DNA of 30,710 bases from Gnetum montanum (GCA_015680685.1 MNCI01005256.1:416242-446951); one strand, 5' to 3'; positions 10,220-21,760 are shown, counted from the first letter of the stretch. The notes: a model not told the origin generated them from the sequence alone. Translations and numbers: made by a program.

Positions 10220-13082
10220 ATGGCTTTCGCCACCACCACTGTTGACACCTTCAACGCAGAGGTTCCCTTCGCAGTCCAAGGCACTACTGGTGCCAAACAA
10301 CGGCTGAATCCAACGTAGGAAGCATGCTGGTCTCTCAGAATTCAAAATCGAGAACCTAAGAGACTGGCCCAGCAACACGAGTGCTATAGTTTCCTTTGTA
10401 CAAAGGTGCAGGCTAATCTGCCCTTGGATTTACACGAACTCAAAGAAAAACGTAACTTCAAGTTCGCTTACTGTAACAAGGAGGAATTCGTTCCTACCTC
10501 GGGCATTTCTTTTCCTTTAACGCAAGCGTACCAAAGGCTTCTAGATCAACTAATCCAGTTGACCAGGCTTAGGGAGCAACAAGACACAGTGTCCAACTAG
10601 GATGATGCCTTTCAAGGCGGGCAGGAGGAACTCGATTCCCAATCTAATGAGGAAGATCAAGCCAACCCTGTTCCCGTCCCGCCTACCCAGTCCTTCTGGG
10701 CCAACCTGCTATCTGTCACCACCCCCTTTGTCATTACGCCTATGCTTCAGTAGCCTACAACCGCAACTGCAATGGGTAGCCATGCTACATTCCCAATGCA
10801 TCATCACCCCCATTCCTCAGTTGTGCTCACAGCAACTATGCCGCCGCAAGTCGTTTATCATGGCTCCCATGGTATGCAACACGCCTATCATGGCTACCCT
10901 ACCGCATATTCACACTGTACCTACTTTGCAACCGCACATAACTCCTATGCTGATTCCTACCTATGCATCTGTTCCATCCACTGTGGTGGGCCCGGGCCCA
11001 TCCACATGGTGGACCCCGTTAGTTTCTTCGTCTGTTCTACAACCATCGCAGATGTCTCACTACGTTTGCCCTCAAGCCTACCTGATCCCGCAAATGGTAC
11101 ATCCTAGCATAGGGCCATGGTCTATCCTGCCGGTAACCCAAACGGCCTATCCGATGACTCAACTTGCTATTATTGCTCTGACAATACCACCCACGAGGTG
11201 GTGGACAATGCAAACAGCACCTTTAGCGAGGGCGATCCCAATGGCACCCTCGATGGGTCAAATCACCACTGCCACCATACCACATGTGGGAGTTGCCTTT
11301 GCAGTCCCTCAACCATCTACAACATTGCCAGGTCTAGACCAAGCTTTTCAGCTCATCCAGACCCTAACTGAGGAAGTAAAATGCCTCAAAGCTGTTGGGT
11401 CCGATATGGTACAACTCATGGAATTCGATTAGGATAACCCTGTCAACCCTACAATCCTTGCTTTGATATTACCACCTGGGATGTCCCTCCCACACTTCAC
11501 GAAGTACGACGGGGAAGGGGATTCCAATACCCATCTCGTCACTTTCCGGTTAGAGTCTTTGCTATTGCAACAATGGCTGCATACAATCATTCGCGTCTTC
11601 GCCATGTCCCTAGCCAGGAAAGCCCTAGATTGGTACCGCACATTGCCACGTTCATTCATTTCAACTTTGGAAAAAATCTTGACCCAATTTGTGACACACT
11701 TCAAATATAACTTGAAGCCAAAAACCACACTGGATTAACTGATGGACATGAAACAAGACCTGCTAGAACCAATCCAAAAATTCATTCAACGTTGGAGCGT
11801 GACACTTAACAAAATCCGTGAGCCCATCGCGGAGGCTCACTTGTTAGCCATCTTTAAGGGTGCGGTGAACAACTTCATCAAGTCCAAAATGTATTACCTT
11901 GCTCAACGCTCTCTTAGCCAAGCTTTCGCTCAGACAAAAAGCATACAAGATGCGGCCGAGGCGAGCAAAGACTCGGCCTACATCACTTACAAGAATAGCT
12001 TTGCAAGAAAGGACACGGGTAAGGCCCCAACAACCATGGTGGCTATTGTGGCAGCTGAGGCCAAGCCCAAACATAGCAACAGTGGAAGCAAGAATAACAA
12101 GAAAACGTCCATACTTGCGGCTGATTTTGCACCTAAATCAGGCCAAGCATCATAACCTGCCGCACCTGCACCCAAGACATCTGCATACACTAAACCCAAC
12201 TTCGAGTGCAAAGATCATTCGAAATATACCCCATTGCCTCTCAAACCTTCAAAAATCCTGAAGCAACTATTGGTAGTGGGATACATCCAACACAAGCAGA
12301 TGTCGAAGGAAGAAAACATGAGACATCAACACTACTGCGAGCTCCTTAGGAATCCCTCTTTGGCCCTGCCCAATGAGCCTTCGATTCCTAGGGATTTCAG
12401 GCTAGATAGGTTTTATGACTACCACCAACTATGTGGTCACACCATGGATTATTGTCTGTCGTTGCAAGATGACATCCAAAGATTGATCGACCTGGGAAAG
12501 CTGGTGTTGGATGAAAGTAACCCAGTGCACCCTGAAAATCAATCTATGTATGTCTACACAGATCCCTTCAACGCCAATAATGCCAATTACGTAATCAATG
12601 ACATCGGTATTAACAATGATCCCACGCCACCCTTCCAGTCGTTTGTGATTCGTGTGCCTCAATGTAGTGCACCAATACCACCAATGGTTGGTCCAAGTTC
12701 GTAGCCATCCTTCATCTTGAAAGTCCCACCATGGGCATCTACCTCTACACTGCCTGTTGGTAAGGCCATGCAACCCCGTCAATCGCCACCTCTAGCTCCA
12801 TTCATCATCAGGGGGCCAACTTCTTCGACAACCCCCATCCCGTGCAATAACATTAAACAACCTCCTCAACCCACAAGGCAAGAAGCCCACTTGGTGGGCA
12901 AGGTGTCGAAGGGGAATACCGTCAAAAATATCTCCAAGCCTACACCTTCGCCCCTTGTATTTACACCTTCATCACAAAAGATGAAGGTTAACACGATTAC
13001 ACAACTTGCATCACCTTGCCGACAAAGATCCGAACCTAGGTCCGAGGTCGTCTCTCCTCGAGAGATTCGTCTTCTAGGATGA
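10220..13082 (+). pseudogene. gag: Element C gag
   Basis: The likely start is ATG 10220 (MAFATTTVDTFNAEV). The N-terminal part lies in one frame to about 10,900, with stops at 10313 and 10598. A frameshift then leads to the frame used through protease. That frame has a Pro/Thr/His-rich linker and then the gag capsid-like domain (KYDGEGDSNTHLVTF at 11503; ALDWYRTLP; FVTHFKYNL; FIQRWSVTLNKIREP). A zinc-knuckle region of the Tat type follows at 12410-12500: YDYHQLCGHTMDYC, then IQRLIDLGKL. The first Cys is Tyr here. In-frame stops occur near 11430, 11736, 12153 and 12702. The last 370 bases are a Pro/Ser/Lys-rich linker to protease. Gag forms the particle around the genomic RNA; this copy is dead. 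Confidence 0.8.
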
Positions 13083-14012
13083 ATCGAGGAGGAGGAAAGT
13101 GTCAAACAGGTAGGTGGCCAAGACTTCTTGGGTTCCCTCACCTAGGTCGGGCAAGCCCTAAGGCAGAAAAACTCTACGTTGAGCTTGTACGACCTAGTCG
13201 TGACATCTATACCTCACCGCGAGGCCCTAGTTTGCATGTTAGTAGCGATTCCGGTCGACGAAAACATGCCAGCGAACAAAAAAGTGATCCACTCGGTCAT
13301 ACTCCCCTCTGTACCCATAGAGTCCACGATACCTCAATTAACTTTCAGTAGCGATGCCATTAAGAAAGATCCCGAAGGAGGTCAAGTGGCTACGATGCCT
13401 CTCTTCATCATAATTTGGGTCGGCCAACACCGGATCCGAAGGGTACATGTCAATGATGGGGCTGCCACAAATGTCATTTCCTTTCCTATTATAGATAAGT
13501 TGGGATTGGTTGACCAGATTAAACCAATGGCGATGTCGTATCTGCGGTCCTTCAATAGGGCATGCGTCCTGGTGAAGGGCACAATTCATGTAAACTTTGT
13601 AGTAGGGGACCAGTTCCCCATAGACACAACGTTCATTGTGGTCAAAGAAATGCCCGAGTTTAACCTGATCTTGGGAATATCGTGGTTAGCACAACTTAGG
13701 GCTATCTCCTCACCTATACACCAAGACATCCACTTACCATACACAGGTAAAGAGGTGATAATCCATGGCGATGAGGTAGTAACACAAGCAATTAGCAACA
13801 TAGGCATGGAACAAGGTTCAAAAGTTACAACCTCTGAAGATGAAGCACCTGTTCATGCATGCATTAATCATACAACAAATGGATTGGTCCAACAAGCTGT
13901 CCCTCAAATCAAAAACACATGGTGTGAGTTGCCCTTCCAAGCAAAGGATAGTGATATGAGCAGGGGCCTGGGTACAACGCCTTGACCTTACGTTCCGATC
14001 AACCCACGAAAG
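13083..14012 (+). pseudogene. pro: Element C protease, in frame with gag
   Basis: The frame of gag continues after a stop at 13080 and holds a retropepsin-like domain. VNDGAATNVISF (about 13447) carries the active-site Asp-Gly-Ala, followed by LGLVDQIKPM and, after a hydrophobic strand region, FNLILGISWLAQL, the second strand and flap-distal motif typical of Tat and Athila proteases. It would cleave the Gag-Pol polyprotein. The open frame reaches TGA 13983. If that codon was formerly sense, the frame continues to CGA AAG at 14012, directly before a GTTAAG donor. The frame differs from pol, which fits joining by splicing rather than by one continuous ORF. Confidence 0.75.
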
Positions 14013-14306
14013 GTTAAGAGGAAACTATGCATAGCATAGCAGCCTTGCGACCTCTCACCCAGTTGCTATCCATGCATATTTGTCATTTCCTTGTCTCGTC
14101 AATATGCCATCCTTTCGGCATGCTACGCTAACAGCCCGAAATGGCCCAAAACTAGCAACGGCCCGAAATGGCCTAAAACTAGCATACGATAGCATGAAAA
14201 CTTTACATAACACATAAGTTAATACAAAACTGGTTTCCTTTCTAAAGTTTTTCATTTCATTCAAAAAATTTTCCCATTGGGAGTATTTGTAAAATTTTAA
14301 AAAAAT

Positions 14307-17300
14307 TTAATAAAAAAAAGGGTTAGCTTCATTCGCATCGCCTTCGCCGTTTGCCCCCACTTCATCTACTTGTGCATCACCCGCCCCTGTGTTGCCCCCT
14401 ATCGGCTCTTCATTTCCTCCCTCCATGGGCCTCACACCTTTGTTGAGAGCCTGTACCCCAAAAATAGAGTAGTTAGCTAGGGTAACAAATGCGATAAATA
14501 CTAGCTATAGCATAGCATTAAAGCGACTAACCTAAGGGGAGCCTGCATCGGACTTAAGAGGTATTTGATCTAGATTGAGCCTAAGGTGATGCCCAATCTC
14601 TTCTATCGGAATGTCCATCCAACGCCTACCACTAGGCTCAGCATTCGTAGCGGCAACTTTCTCCCTTTCCAAGGTTGTCCACTTTAGAGGTTCCCAGGAA
14701 AGGGAGGCGGTTGCGGTCTCTCCTGTAGGAAGGTTCATCCTCAGGTCAGGAGACTCCGTGACCTTCACCTGCTCTTTAAACTTGGCATAGGCCTCAGAAG
14801 CACCGATGGCTTTCATGAACGTCTCATACGAGAACGCCTCCACAGCAGCGTCTTTATATAATCGTTGATGGGTTTCGTTTTCTAGCTTGTATGTATATTT
14901 GTGATCCCTCTGGGTTTTCCCCCATTCGAAGACCTTAACGTTGATGTCCTTCATATCTTGGCACTTCTAGGCTAGCAAGTCCATCTACATCTACTGTTCA
15001 ATTATTTCACAGGTGGACTCAACATTTTGATGAACGACAGTCCAAAACCTAGCATAGTCGTCTACAGCCCTTTGCAAATCAACAGGGTCAGGGTTACGAT
15101 TTATGAACAAATTGATCCTCAACCTGAGGTTCTCCACCTCAGCGACCAGTTCGGCCTCTCTCTGCTTGGCCCTTTGGACCCATTTCCACATGTACTCGTT
15201 GGTGCGTCTACACTCCCACAGAGAACGCGCCGAGTGCAAGACACATTTGTAAGCCTCATCAAACGTATGACGAGAAACCTCGGTCAAGTTAGGCGAGAGT
15301 GCGGGCACCGCGTCTAACTCCATAGGTCATGCCAGGTCCCACTTGAGCTGAGAGGCTATTCAAGCGCACAAAGCGCAGTAATCACGTTAGCATAACATAA
15401 TCAACAAACTTGAAAATTTCAACGTAGTAACATAAGGATAGTTAACACTCCTACTTACCCACATGAGGGTCCACCTGCTGAAGGCGTTTGATCATGTCAT
15501 CGAAAAGTCCCTGAACAAATGCAAACTTGTCAGGGACTTCAGCCTATGACTCGATACGAGGCAAAGGAAGTCCTGAGACATTAGCAATAGCACCTGTTAC
15601 ATGACTAAGCATGTCAGCAATGGCCAAAATGGACTACGGTAAGGCACAAATAAAGCCTAACTCACTAGCATCTGACTGCAGTCTTTCTTCTTGCCGATGC
15701 AAGACGATCGTGGTAGGCTCGGTAGAAGGCCCAACCAAGTCCATGAAAGCCCCTAGCTCATGCGTTGGTGCCTTTCCTTTCAGGAGAACAACGTCTTTTT
15801 TATTTTGGAGAGGTACCTCTTCATTGATAGGAAGAGGCTCCCTCATGACAAGAGTCCCTTCCCTAGAGATAGAAGCTCCATTATTCCTGATCGGGACCCT
15901 CTCCTCCAAAATCGAGGCCCCCGCATCTTTATTTGTCACCCTCGTTCTGAGGGCCAACACTTCCTCGTCGCCTTCTTCTTCGTCTTCTTCTTCTTCTGCT
16001 CACAAAAGGGCATGCATACATCAATTCGAAACAAGTTAACTCAAAACAGATGCCACACTACGATGCACTACCTAACAAAGCATAAAATAACAAACAATAG
16101 CAAAGTAAACTAAATATTACGTAATGCTCACCAATGGGGGTTGCGTTTGCCACAGCTTGAACCGTAGTCTTCACCCCTCCTCTTCATGAGAACTCTCCCT
16201 GGTTGGGGGAGGTCTCTTTCTTCGCAGCTCCGTAGGCACGGTCTTAGCTATGAGATGTTCACCTTGTGTCATGTTGCCGATTATGGCAAGGGGCGTCTCC
16301 CCTACGCTATCCTGGCCGCAAGTGCTACGAACTACCAAACCTTTAGTCATTACATACAACGACTCCCCGACCATTTTTGAGGGGTCCTAGGCTTGCATAG
16401 TCCGAAGGACCTGTCGAATCCATGGCTTAGGAATCTAGTCACAATCTAGCTTAGACCAGACTCCGTTCTCCTAGACCACTAGGAACTTCGCGAAGCGCTT
16501 TAAACAGCATATGTAGAAAGCATAGTGTATGTTAGAGCAGGACTGTGTTTTCTCACGGAGTCCCAAAATCTTGGCATGCAAACCACTGCATAGGAATTTG
16601 GCCCAGTTGTAACGGGCCCCCTCCTCCATGACTTCCTGCATTACCTTAGTCTGCTCAAGCCCCAGGACCTTCCCTTGGATGAGCAATTGAGGGAATGTAC
16701 GGGCACGAAAGACCAGGTATATCCCCATGGCAGGACCTTCCTTAAGCTTGTCCATAGGGAATCACTTTCGCTCCTTGGTGAGCCTTAGCCACTCCTCGAT
16801 GTGCTACTTTTGAAAGGTCAACTCCTGCTTGTCATTTGACATCACGTCAGTGCCATCAGTAGGGACGCCAAACAAATCTGCAAATAAATGGTCATTGATA
16901 TCAAAGACCACCCGCACACCCCGCACGTACATACAAAAATGGCTCGCCTGCCTAGAGAAGGAGTTGACCAAGGAAAGCATCTTGATAGCAGGGACGCCCG
17001 AATTTGGAGCCATGAACAAATCCATAAGTCCAACCATTTGGATTTTCTTGAGCAAGGGGTCCAAAGCCCCTTGTTCTAACTAGCTCTAGCTCACCGCTAC
17101 TTCACCATATTTGAAGTAAATGTTTCCCCCTTGCCTCTTGGTAGTTACCACTGTCACCTCATGAGGCTTCTTCGCTCCTATAGGAATGATCACGAAACGT
17201 ACCTAGCATAACAATGCGAAAAAAAAACTACAAAAACACGTGAGCATGTGGTGCCCGCCTGTTAACCCACCAGGTCTATACGGTGAGGGGAATAGCGAGA

Positions 17301-18683
17301 GTTCAACCGCCAAGATCGCTTCAAGCGTGACCTACTTGAAAGGTTCTCTCCACTCCTTGAAGGTGGCGAGGATGCGTAGGTGGGAACAGTATCCCTCCCC
17401 ACAATGAGCAATCACGCCTGCCCGTAGGCTCTTGGCAGAGGAAAATTCCCGTAGGGCTAGATATGTTGTGGCCAACTCACCCGGTTGATCATGAACCCCA
17501 TCATCATCAATATAGAACCTGGTGATAAGCACACACTATTAGCACTTAGCCAAATATGGTCAACGTTGCACAACCAAGCAAAGCAAAGACATGAAACTCA
17601 CCCGTCAACACAATAGATGGTCCCCTGTGGGTTCTGAAAGTACGTCACCATGTGGCACGCAAGATACAACATGTTGTATGGATGATAACACTGGTATTCT
17701 GGCATATCCCAGATCCAAGCTAAACACCTCAACCCTGTTGAGTGTTGGTTAGACCCTCCTCCTGGCCTGCTTGTGGTCGCATCGTCGAAAAGGTATCTCA
17801 GGATGCCCCGATTTGTCCTTGGCAATATGGCATATATTATGTCGGATGCCTGCGCTTCATCTAAGGAGGACCAAACCATGAGACTAAAATGGCTGAGAAG
17901 GAATTGCAAGAAGTCTCACGCCCCATCCCTGAACCAAACAACTTGCTCTCCCAAACGTATCAGGGGAGGAGGAACGTTGGCCATAGGTCTGCCCACATGA
18001 CATAGAACCCCTTCAAGGTCCAAAACGATTAGCCTAGACCTTGGCCCTACCCTGCATGACACAAACAGCAAATATTGACATCAAATTTGAATGCAATGAA
18101 TGCGCAACATAGCAGAACTTAGCAGAACACGAATGTAGCATAACATAACCCCTTGTTCACCATAGCGTAGCAAAGATGTGAAAGCCTAGCATAGCAAGAA
18201 CATGCAAGTAGCTTAGCATAGCAGCAAAATAACTAACAACATACTCAAACAAAAACATGCGCCATAGTGCTACATCACACATAACCAAACCCTCCTGAGG
18301 GTTTTATGCCACGGCATGCCAAGGTCAAGCAACTTAAAGGGGCCCAGCCCTGCAGTCGTGACAATCGCTGCAGCGGTAACGACCTTGCATGCAATCACAA
18401 CGAGACCCTTGCACAATAGCCACGACCAAAAGAAAAAGAGGCTGCAACAACACAAAATCTCAAATAACACAACTACAAAAAATACAAATAGCAAAACAAA
18501 TGAGACGCAAAACCAGAGCAGAAAGCGGCAAAAGATGCAAGATAAAAAGGGCAAAGGAAACATGAAAACTCACTGAGTCAACGGTGTAATCTCCTGCGCC
18601 GAAACACATGCTTGTGGCCCACACCTTAGGGTCTTTTTCACCTTCCCGACCTTCGCAAGCACTAACTAAGTTTTAGGAGCCAT
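14307..18683 (-). pseudogene. Antisense seven-exon gene: FCP1-like phosphatase domain fused to plant-transposon domain
   Basis: Exons on the minus strand: 18683-18574, 18051-17602, 17518 to about 17270, 17202-16132, 15995-15459, 15355-14532 and 14450-14307. Donors include GTGAGT (18573, 17601), GTGAGC (16131), GTAAGT (15458) and GTTAGT (14531). Acceptors end CAG or TAG. Phases 2, 2, 1, 1 and 0 match across introns 1, 2, 4, 5 and 6; intron 3 (phase 0 at its acceptor) is unresolved. Order: MAPK start; FCP1-like domain (exons 2-3); domain with CMYVRGVRVVFDIND and LFGVP (exon 4), comparable to the env-slot ORFs of elements A and B; poly-Glu stretch at the start of exon 5; helical Arg/Glu-rich exon 6 (WKWVQRAKQREAELVAEVEN); acidic Gly/Asn tail ending at TAA 14309. 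About 1,100 residues. It has many nonsense codons and one frameshift near 16190. Function is unknown. Confidence 0.7.
17480..18051 (-). other. FCP1-like (HAD superfamily) domain of the antisense gene, exons 2-3
   Basis: LIVLDLEGVLCHV (Asp codon at 18020-18018) matches HAD motif I of FCP1/NLI-interacting-factor phosphatases (hydrophobic run, DxDx, hydrophobic), but the second Asp is Glu. WFRDG, a stop at 17918, and DFLQFLLSHFSLMVWSSLDE match the following helix and motif II, with VWSS at about 17879-17868 giving the Ser. Later YHPYNML and NPQGTIY fall where the family has its DDSPYK and NPP-H-A-I motifs, and GELATTYLALREF resembles the conserved last helix. The usual Asp pair of motif IV is not seen. 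The known family dephosphorylates phosphoserine, as on the RNA polymerase II tail. Here catalysis is doubtful even apart from the stops. Confidence 0.65.
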
Positions 18684-18792
18684 GGCCCTACTTGCAAATT
18701 TACGACCTTTGCTTTAGAAATTCACCTCGCTAATCAATTAACATAATTGCTCCACACTCCGAAATCGTTGAGTGCTCTGATGAGGATTCTTT

Positions 18793-18906
18793 GCTTTTAT
18801 GGTGAAAATGTCAAAATTACCAAGGTTCAATCCCTATTTATGGCAGTAGTGGCAAAATGAGGAAACTTTCTCTCTCTCTCTCTNCTCTCTCTCTCTCTCT
18901 CTCTCT
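18793..18906 (-). promoter_or_regulatory. Candidate promoter of the antisense gene
   Basis: On the minus strand a GA-repeat (18906-18869) is followed by CCATAAAAGC (18802-18793), a TATA-like box about 110 bases before the ATG at 18683. GA-rich tracts and TATA boxes are common in plant core promoters. Evidence is positional only. Confidence 0.3.
18869..18906. repeat. (TC)n microsatellite with one unresolved base
   Basis: A perfect TC run is interrupted by the only N of the window at 18884, probably a base-calling or assembly ambiguity in the simple repeat. Confidence 0.95.
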
Positions 18907-19059
18907 GATTAATGTGGAGCATAGCGCGCAGCGTAGCATGCTCACCACGATATCATGATACTATTGGCATTTAAACCTTGACACACTTCAAGCCAATTAC
19001 TTACCTTCCCGAAAATAAAAAAAATAATATAATAATATTTATTTTCGATTAAAGGTCCA

Positions 19060-19480
19060 AAAAGACCTTAAACTAACAAGCCTAGCATAGTTGCGCTCCT
19101 TAGGACCCAAAAAATAGTAATTCCGACCCATAACATTTGCAGTCGGCAGTGACATTAAACTAACTACACCCTTACATCAGCAGTTACCTTGTACAACTCA
19201 ACATAGGCGGTAGCATATTTCCTAACAGTTTCATGTCTTCATTCCCGCACTAGCAGTTTGATACCCCTAGTACTCGCAATTTCATTCTTTTTACCATTAT
19301 TTTGCATATCAAGATTTTGCATGTCGCAATATGGTAGTCCGAGATGACACTAAACTAGCAGTTTGGCATTCACATATCAACGATTACACAACTTTGCACT
19401 TCACATCGACAATTTAAATATCTTTAACAATTCTAGACTCTTGTGCCTTGACGGTTCGCCACAACCTTAAACTAGTAAAC
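19060..19480 (+). repeat. Scattered TTAAACTAGCAG-like repeats upstream of pol
   Basis: TAAACT occurs at 19069, 19156, 19351 and 19468 in contexts such as GACNTTAAACTA, with AGCAGTTTGAT and CGGCAGTGACA variants between them. The motif recurs as a regular array after integrase (23090-23375). The stretch has no ORF and lies at the 3' end of the putative intron. Confidence 0.55.
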
Positions 19481-19594
19481 TCTCAATCTTTACATCACCT
19501 TACTTAGCAAGTCGCATCTCAGTGTTGCTTTGCAGATTTACATTTCACACAATCTCTGATGACCCTTACCCAGGCTTTCATCTTATGATGGCAG

Positions 19595-20911
19595 GTCAAG
19601 CAAGAGATGGAAACACATCATGCCCTTTGCATGCCTATAATGTTAGCAGGGCCGCAAAGCAAGCTCTCGAGATAGTTGAACCCCGACATGATTGACTGGG
19701 GGTCGACTACGATCAACACTATAGCAATCTTAGAAGCATCCCCGAATTGGCCCAAACACCTAGTCCATGCCCTAGATTTAGAGGCTGGAGATGTAACCGA
19801 GGATCCTCTTGTCAAGATACCCGTAACCACATCAAGAAGGGAGGTAAAGACATTAAGACTTAGCTCCCTCCTAGATACACAGATACATGAGGGCATAGTC
19901 AAAACTTTACAGGATCACATCGATGTCTTCGCATGGTCATACGGGAACATTCCAGGTCTAGATCCGTGGCTGATTTAGCATAAGATCGTCCTAGACCCAC
20001 ACATAAGGGCAATCAAGCAAAAGATGCGTAAGATTAAGCCAGAAATCGCACTAGCCGTGAGGGACGAAATCACTAAGTTATACCGAGCAGGTTTCATCCG
20101 CGTGGTCGACTATTCAAAGTGGGTGTCTAACATCATTGTGGTTTCAAAGAAAATAGGAGGGATACGAATTTGTATAGACTTTCGAGACTTGAACAAGGCA
20201 ACAATCAAAGAAAACTTCCCATTCCCAAGCATCAATCAACTCATCAACACCACAGTTGGTCATGCTTTGCTATCCTTCATGAATGGCTTCTCCGGATACA
20301 ACCAAATCCGCATCAACCCAGAGCACCAACTGTCAACAACCTTCATGACTCCATGGGGAACCTTTTGCTATACCATGATGCCTTTCGGGCTCAAGAATGC
20401 TGGAGCAACCTACCAGCGATCCATGACCTATATTTTCAACGACTACATCCTAGAAACGTTAAACGATTATGTGGATGATATAGCGGTTAAGTCCAAAGAG
20501 GCGGCCCACCACCCACGTGATCTAGAGTTAGTCCTCAAGTGCTGCAGAAGGCATGATTTACGTCTTAATCCTAACAAGTATGTCTTCAGGGTAAAGACCG
20601 GACACATGTTAGGGTTTGTATTATTAGAGGCCAGAGTACGGGTGGACCCAGACAAAGTCAAGGCCATCGTCAACCTAGTGCCTCCCACAAACCTTAAGGA
20701 GTTACACGGTTTACAAGGTAGAGTGCAATTCATTCGAAGGTTTATAGCAAGGTTGACCAAAAAGTTACACCCCATGCAACATCTTCTAAAGAAGGGGGTT
20801 AACTTTGAGTGGACAGTCCAGTGTCAACAAGCCTTTGACAACCTGAAGAAGGAGCTCTCGCACCTCCCAATAGTGCAACCGCCGCAAAGGGACAAGCCTT
20901 TCTTCATATAA
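19595..20911 (+). pseudogene. RT: Element C reverse transcriptase
   Basis: The frame opens at the putative splice acceptor (VKQEMETHHALC) and runs through a protease-RT linker to the RT domain. It has IRICIDFRDLNKATIKENFPFP, split here only by its fingers-to-palm spacing, and then LLSFMNGFSGYNQI, where the catalytic Asp of motif A is Asn (20282-20284). PFGLKNAGATYQR and the YVDD box (20468-20479) are kept, followed by GHMLGFVL and the thumb and connection. Stops lie at 19667, 19976 and 20909. RT copies genomic RNA into cDNA in the particle. The Asp-to-Asn change alone would abolish activity. Confidence 0.92.
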
Positions 20912-21340
20912 CTTGCCACCTCCAACACATCCATAGCAGCACTACTATGTCAGAAGCAGGACGACGGTTCTGAGATACCAGTGTATTACTTGAGCCACGC
21001 ACTAATAGCATATGAGGAAAAATGCAACGAGGTGGGGAGGAACTGCCTAGCCTTAGTGTTCGCACTAAAAAAGTCACGGCATTACCTATTCCGCAGCACA
21101 ACCAACATCATTTGCAAAAGCAACATACTTTGGGCTATCATCAGCAACCTGTACGAAAGTAGCAAGATAGCCCGATGGAAAGCAATAACCACGGAGTTCG
21201 ACCTACACTATGTAAGTCAATCGTCGATAAAGGGCCAAGCCATAGCAACCCAACTTACCACCTTACCAGTCGAAGACCAGGCAACCGTAGATCCCGAGTT
21301 CCCAGACGAATACGTTAGCAATGTTACCATCATCCCATCG
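20912..21340 (+). pseudogene. RH: Element C RNase H (ancestral Ty3/gypsy copy)
   Basis: Directly after a stop at 20909, the frame reads LATSNTSIAALLCQ, VYYLSHALIAYEEKCNEV and CLALVFALKKSRHYLF, then ARWKAITTEFDLHYV and IKGQAIATQL. This is the RNase H-like domain of gypsy pol. In Tat elements it is usually degenerate and acts as a connection domain before the second RNase H. The start of the domain lacks a clear catalytic Asp, in keeping with that. Confidence 0.82.
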
Positions 21341-21760
21341 CATTTCAAGGCAACCTTACACTTCGACGGCACCTCAACCACGTGAGGAGGTAGTATCGCT
21401 GCCACGATCACATTCCCCTCTGGGGAAATGTACCCATCCGCTTATCGTTTTGTGTTCCCTTGTACCAACAACATGGCAAAGTACGAGGGGCTACTCAGAG
21501 GCCTCTTAACTGCTCGTGCACTGCATGTACAACACCTGGCGATCTGAGGAGATTCACAACTAGTCGTGAATCAAATCACCGAAGTCTACGCCTACAAGGC
21601 TATGCACCTGCAACCCTACTACGACCTAGCAAAAATCTTATTGAAGCAATTCATGACCACTGATGTGCAACACGTGCCATGCAATGAGAACACCGTAGCA
21701 GATGCCTTAGCTACCCTCACGTTAAACATCCCATCGCATTCCTTGGCAAACCTGCCAACT
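21341..21760 (+). pseudogene. aRH: Element C archaeal-type second RNase H
   Basis: LHFDGTSTT (Asp at 21365), a stop at 21383, then GGSIAATITFP, NNMAKYEG, GDSQLVVNQI (Asp at 21551, after a stop at 21545) and NTVADALATL. The order Asp, Glu, Asp, Asp of RNase H is recognisable, but the Glu of the NNxAEYE motif is Lys (21479-21481). A second, archaeal-type RNase H between the first one and integrase is the hallmark of the Tat clade. It degrades the RNA strand of the cDNA hybrid. This copy lacks a key residue and has two stops. Confidence 0.82.

Larger units (their letters stand above)
14013..19594 (+). other. Putative giant gag-pol intron of element C
   Basis: The donor is AAAG|GTTAAG at 14012/14013. 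The acceptor is TTATGATGGCAG|GTC at 19594/19595, after a pyrimidine-rich run and another CAG at 19573. Both sides are phase 0, so splicing would join the protease frame to the pol frame, which otherwise differ. Ogre elements are known to have an intron between protease and RT. This one is 5.6 kb and holds a complete antisense gene. Its flanks (14013-14306 and 18907-19594) hold CATAGCATAGC-like repeats and TTAAACTAGCAG repeats, and no other gene that I can see. No transcript evidence is available here. Confidence 0.5.

Noticed and set aside
10772-11371. Two plus-strand ORFs overlapping gag in another frame
   Set aside because: Downstream of the frameshift near 10,900 the gag frame used through protease carries the recognisable domains; the other frame ends without any.
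18270-18563. A hydrophobic minus-strand ORF that looks like several membrane segments
   Set aside because: It lies in intron 1 of the antisense gene; the T-rich intron sequence reads as Phe, Leu and Val. The phase-matched splice sites skip it.
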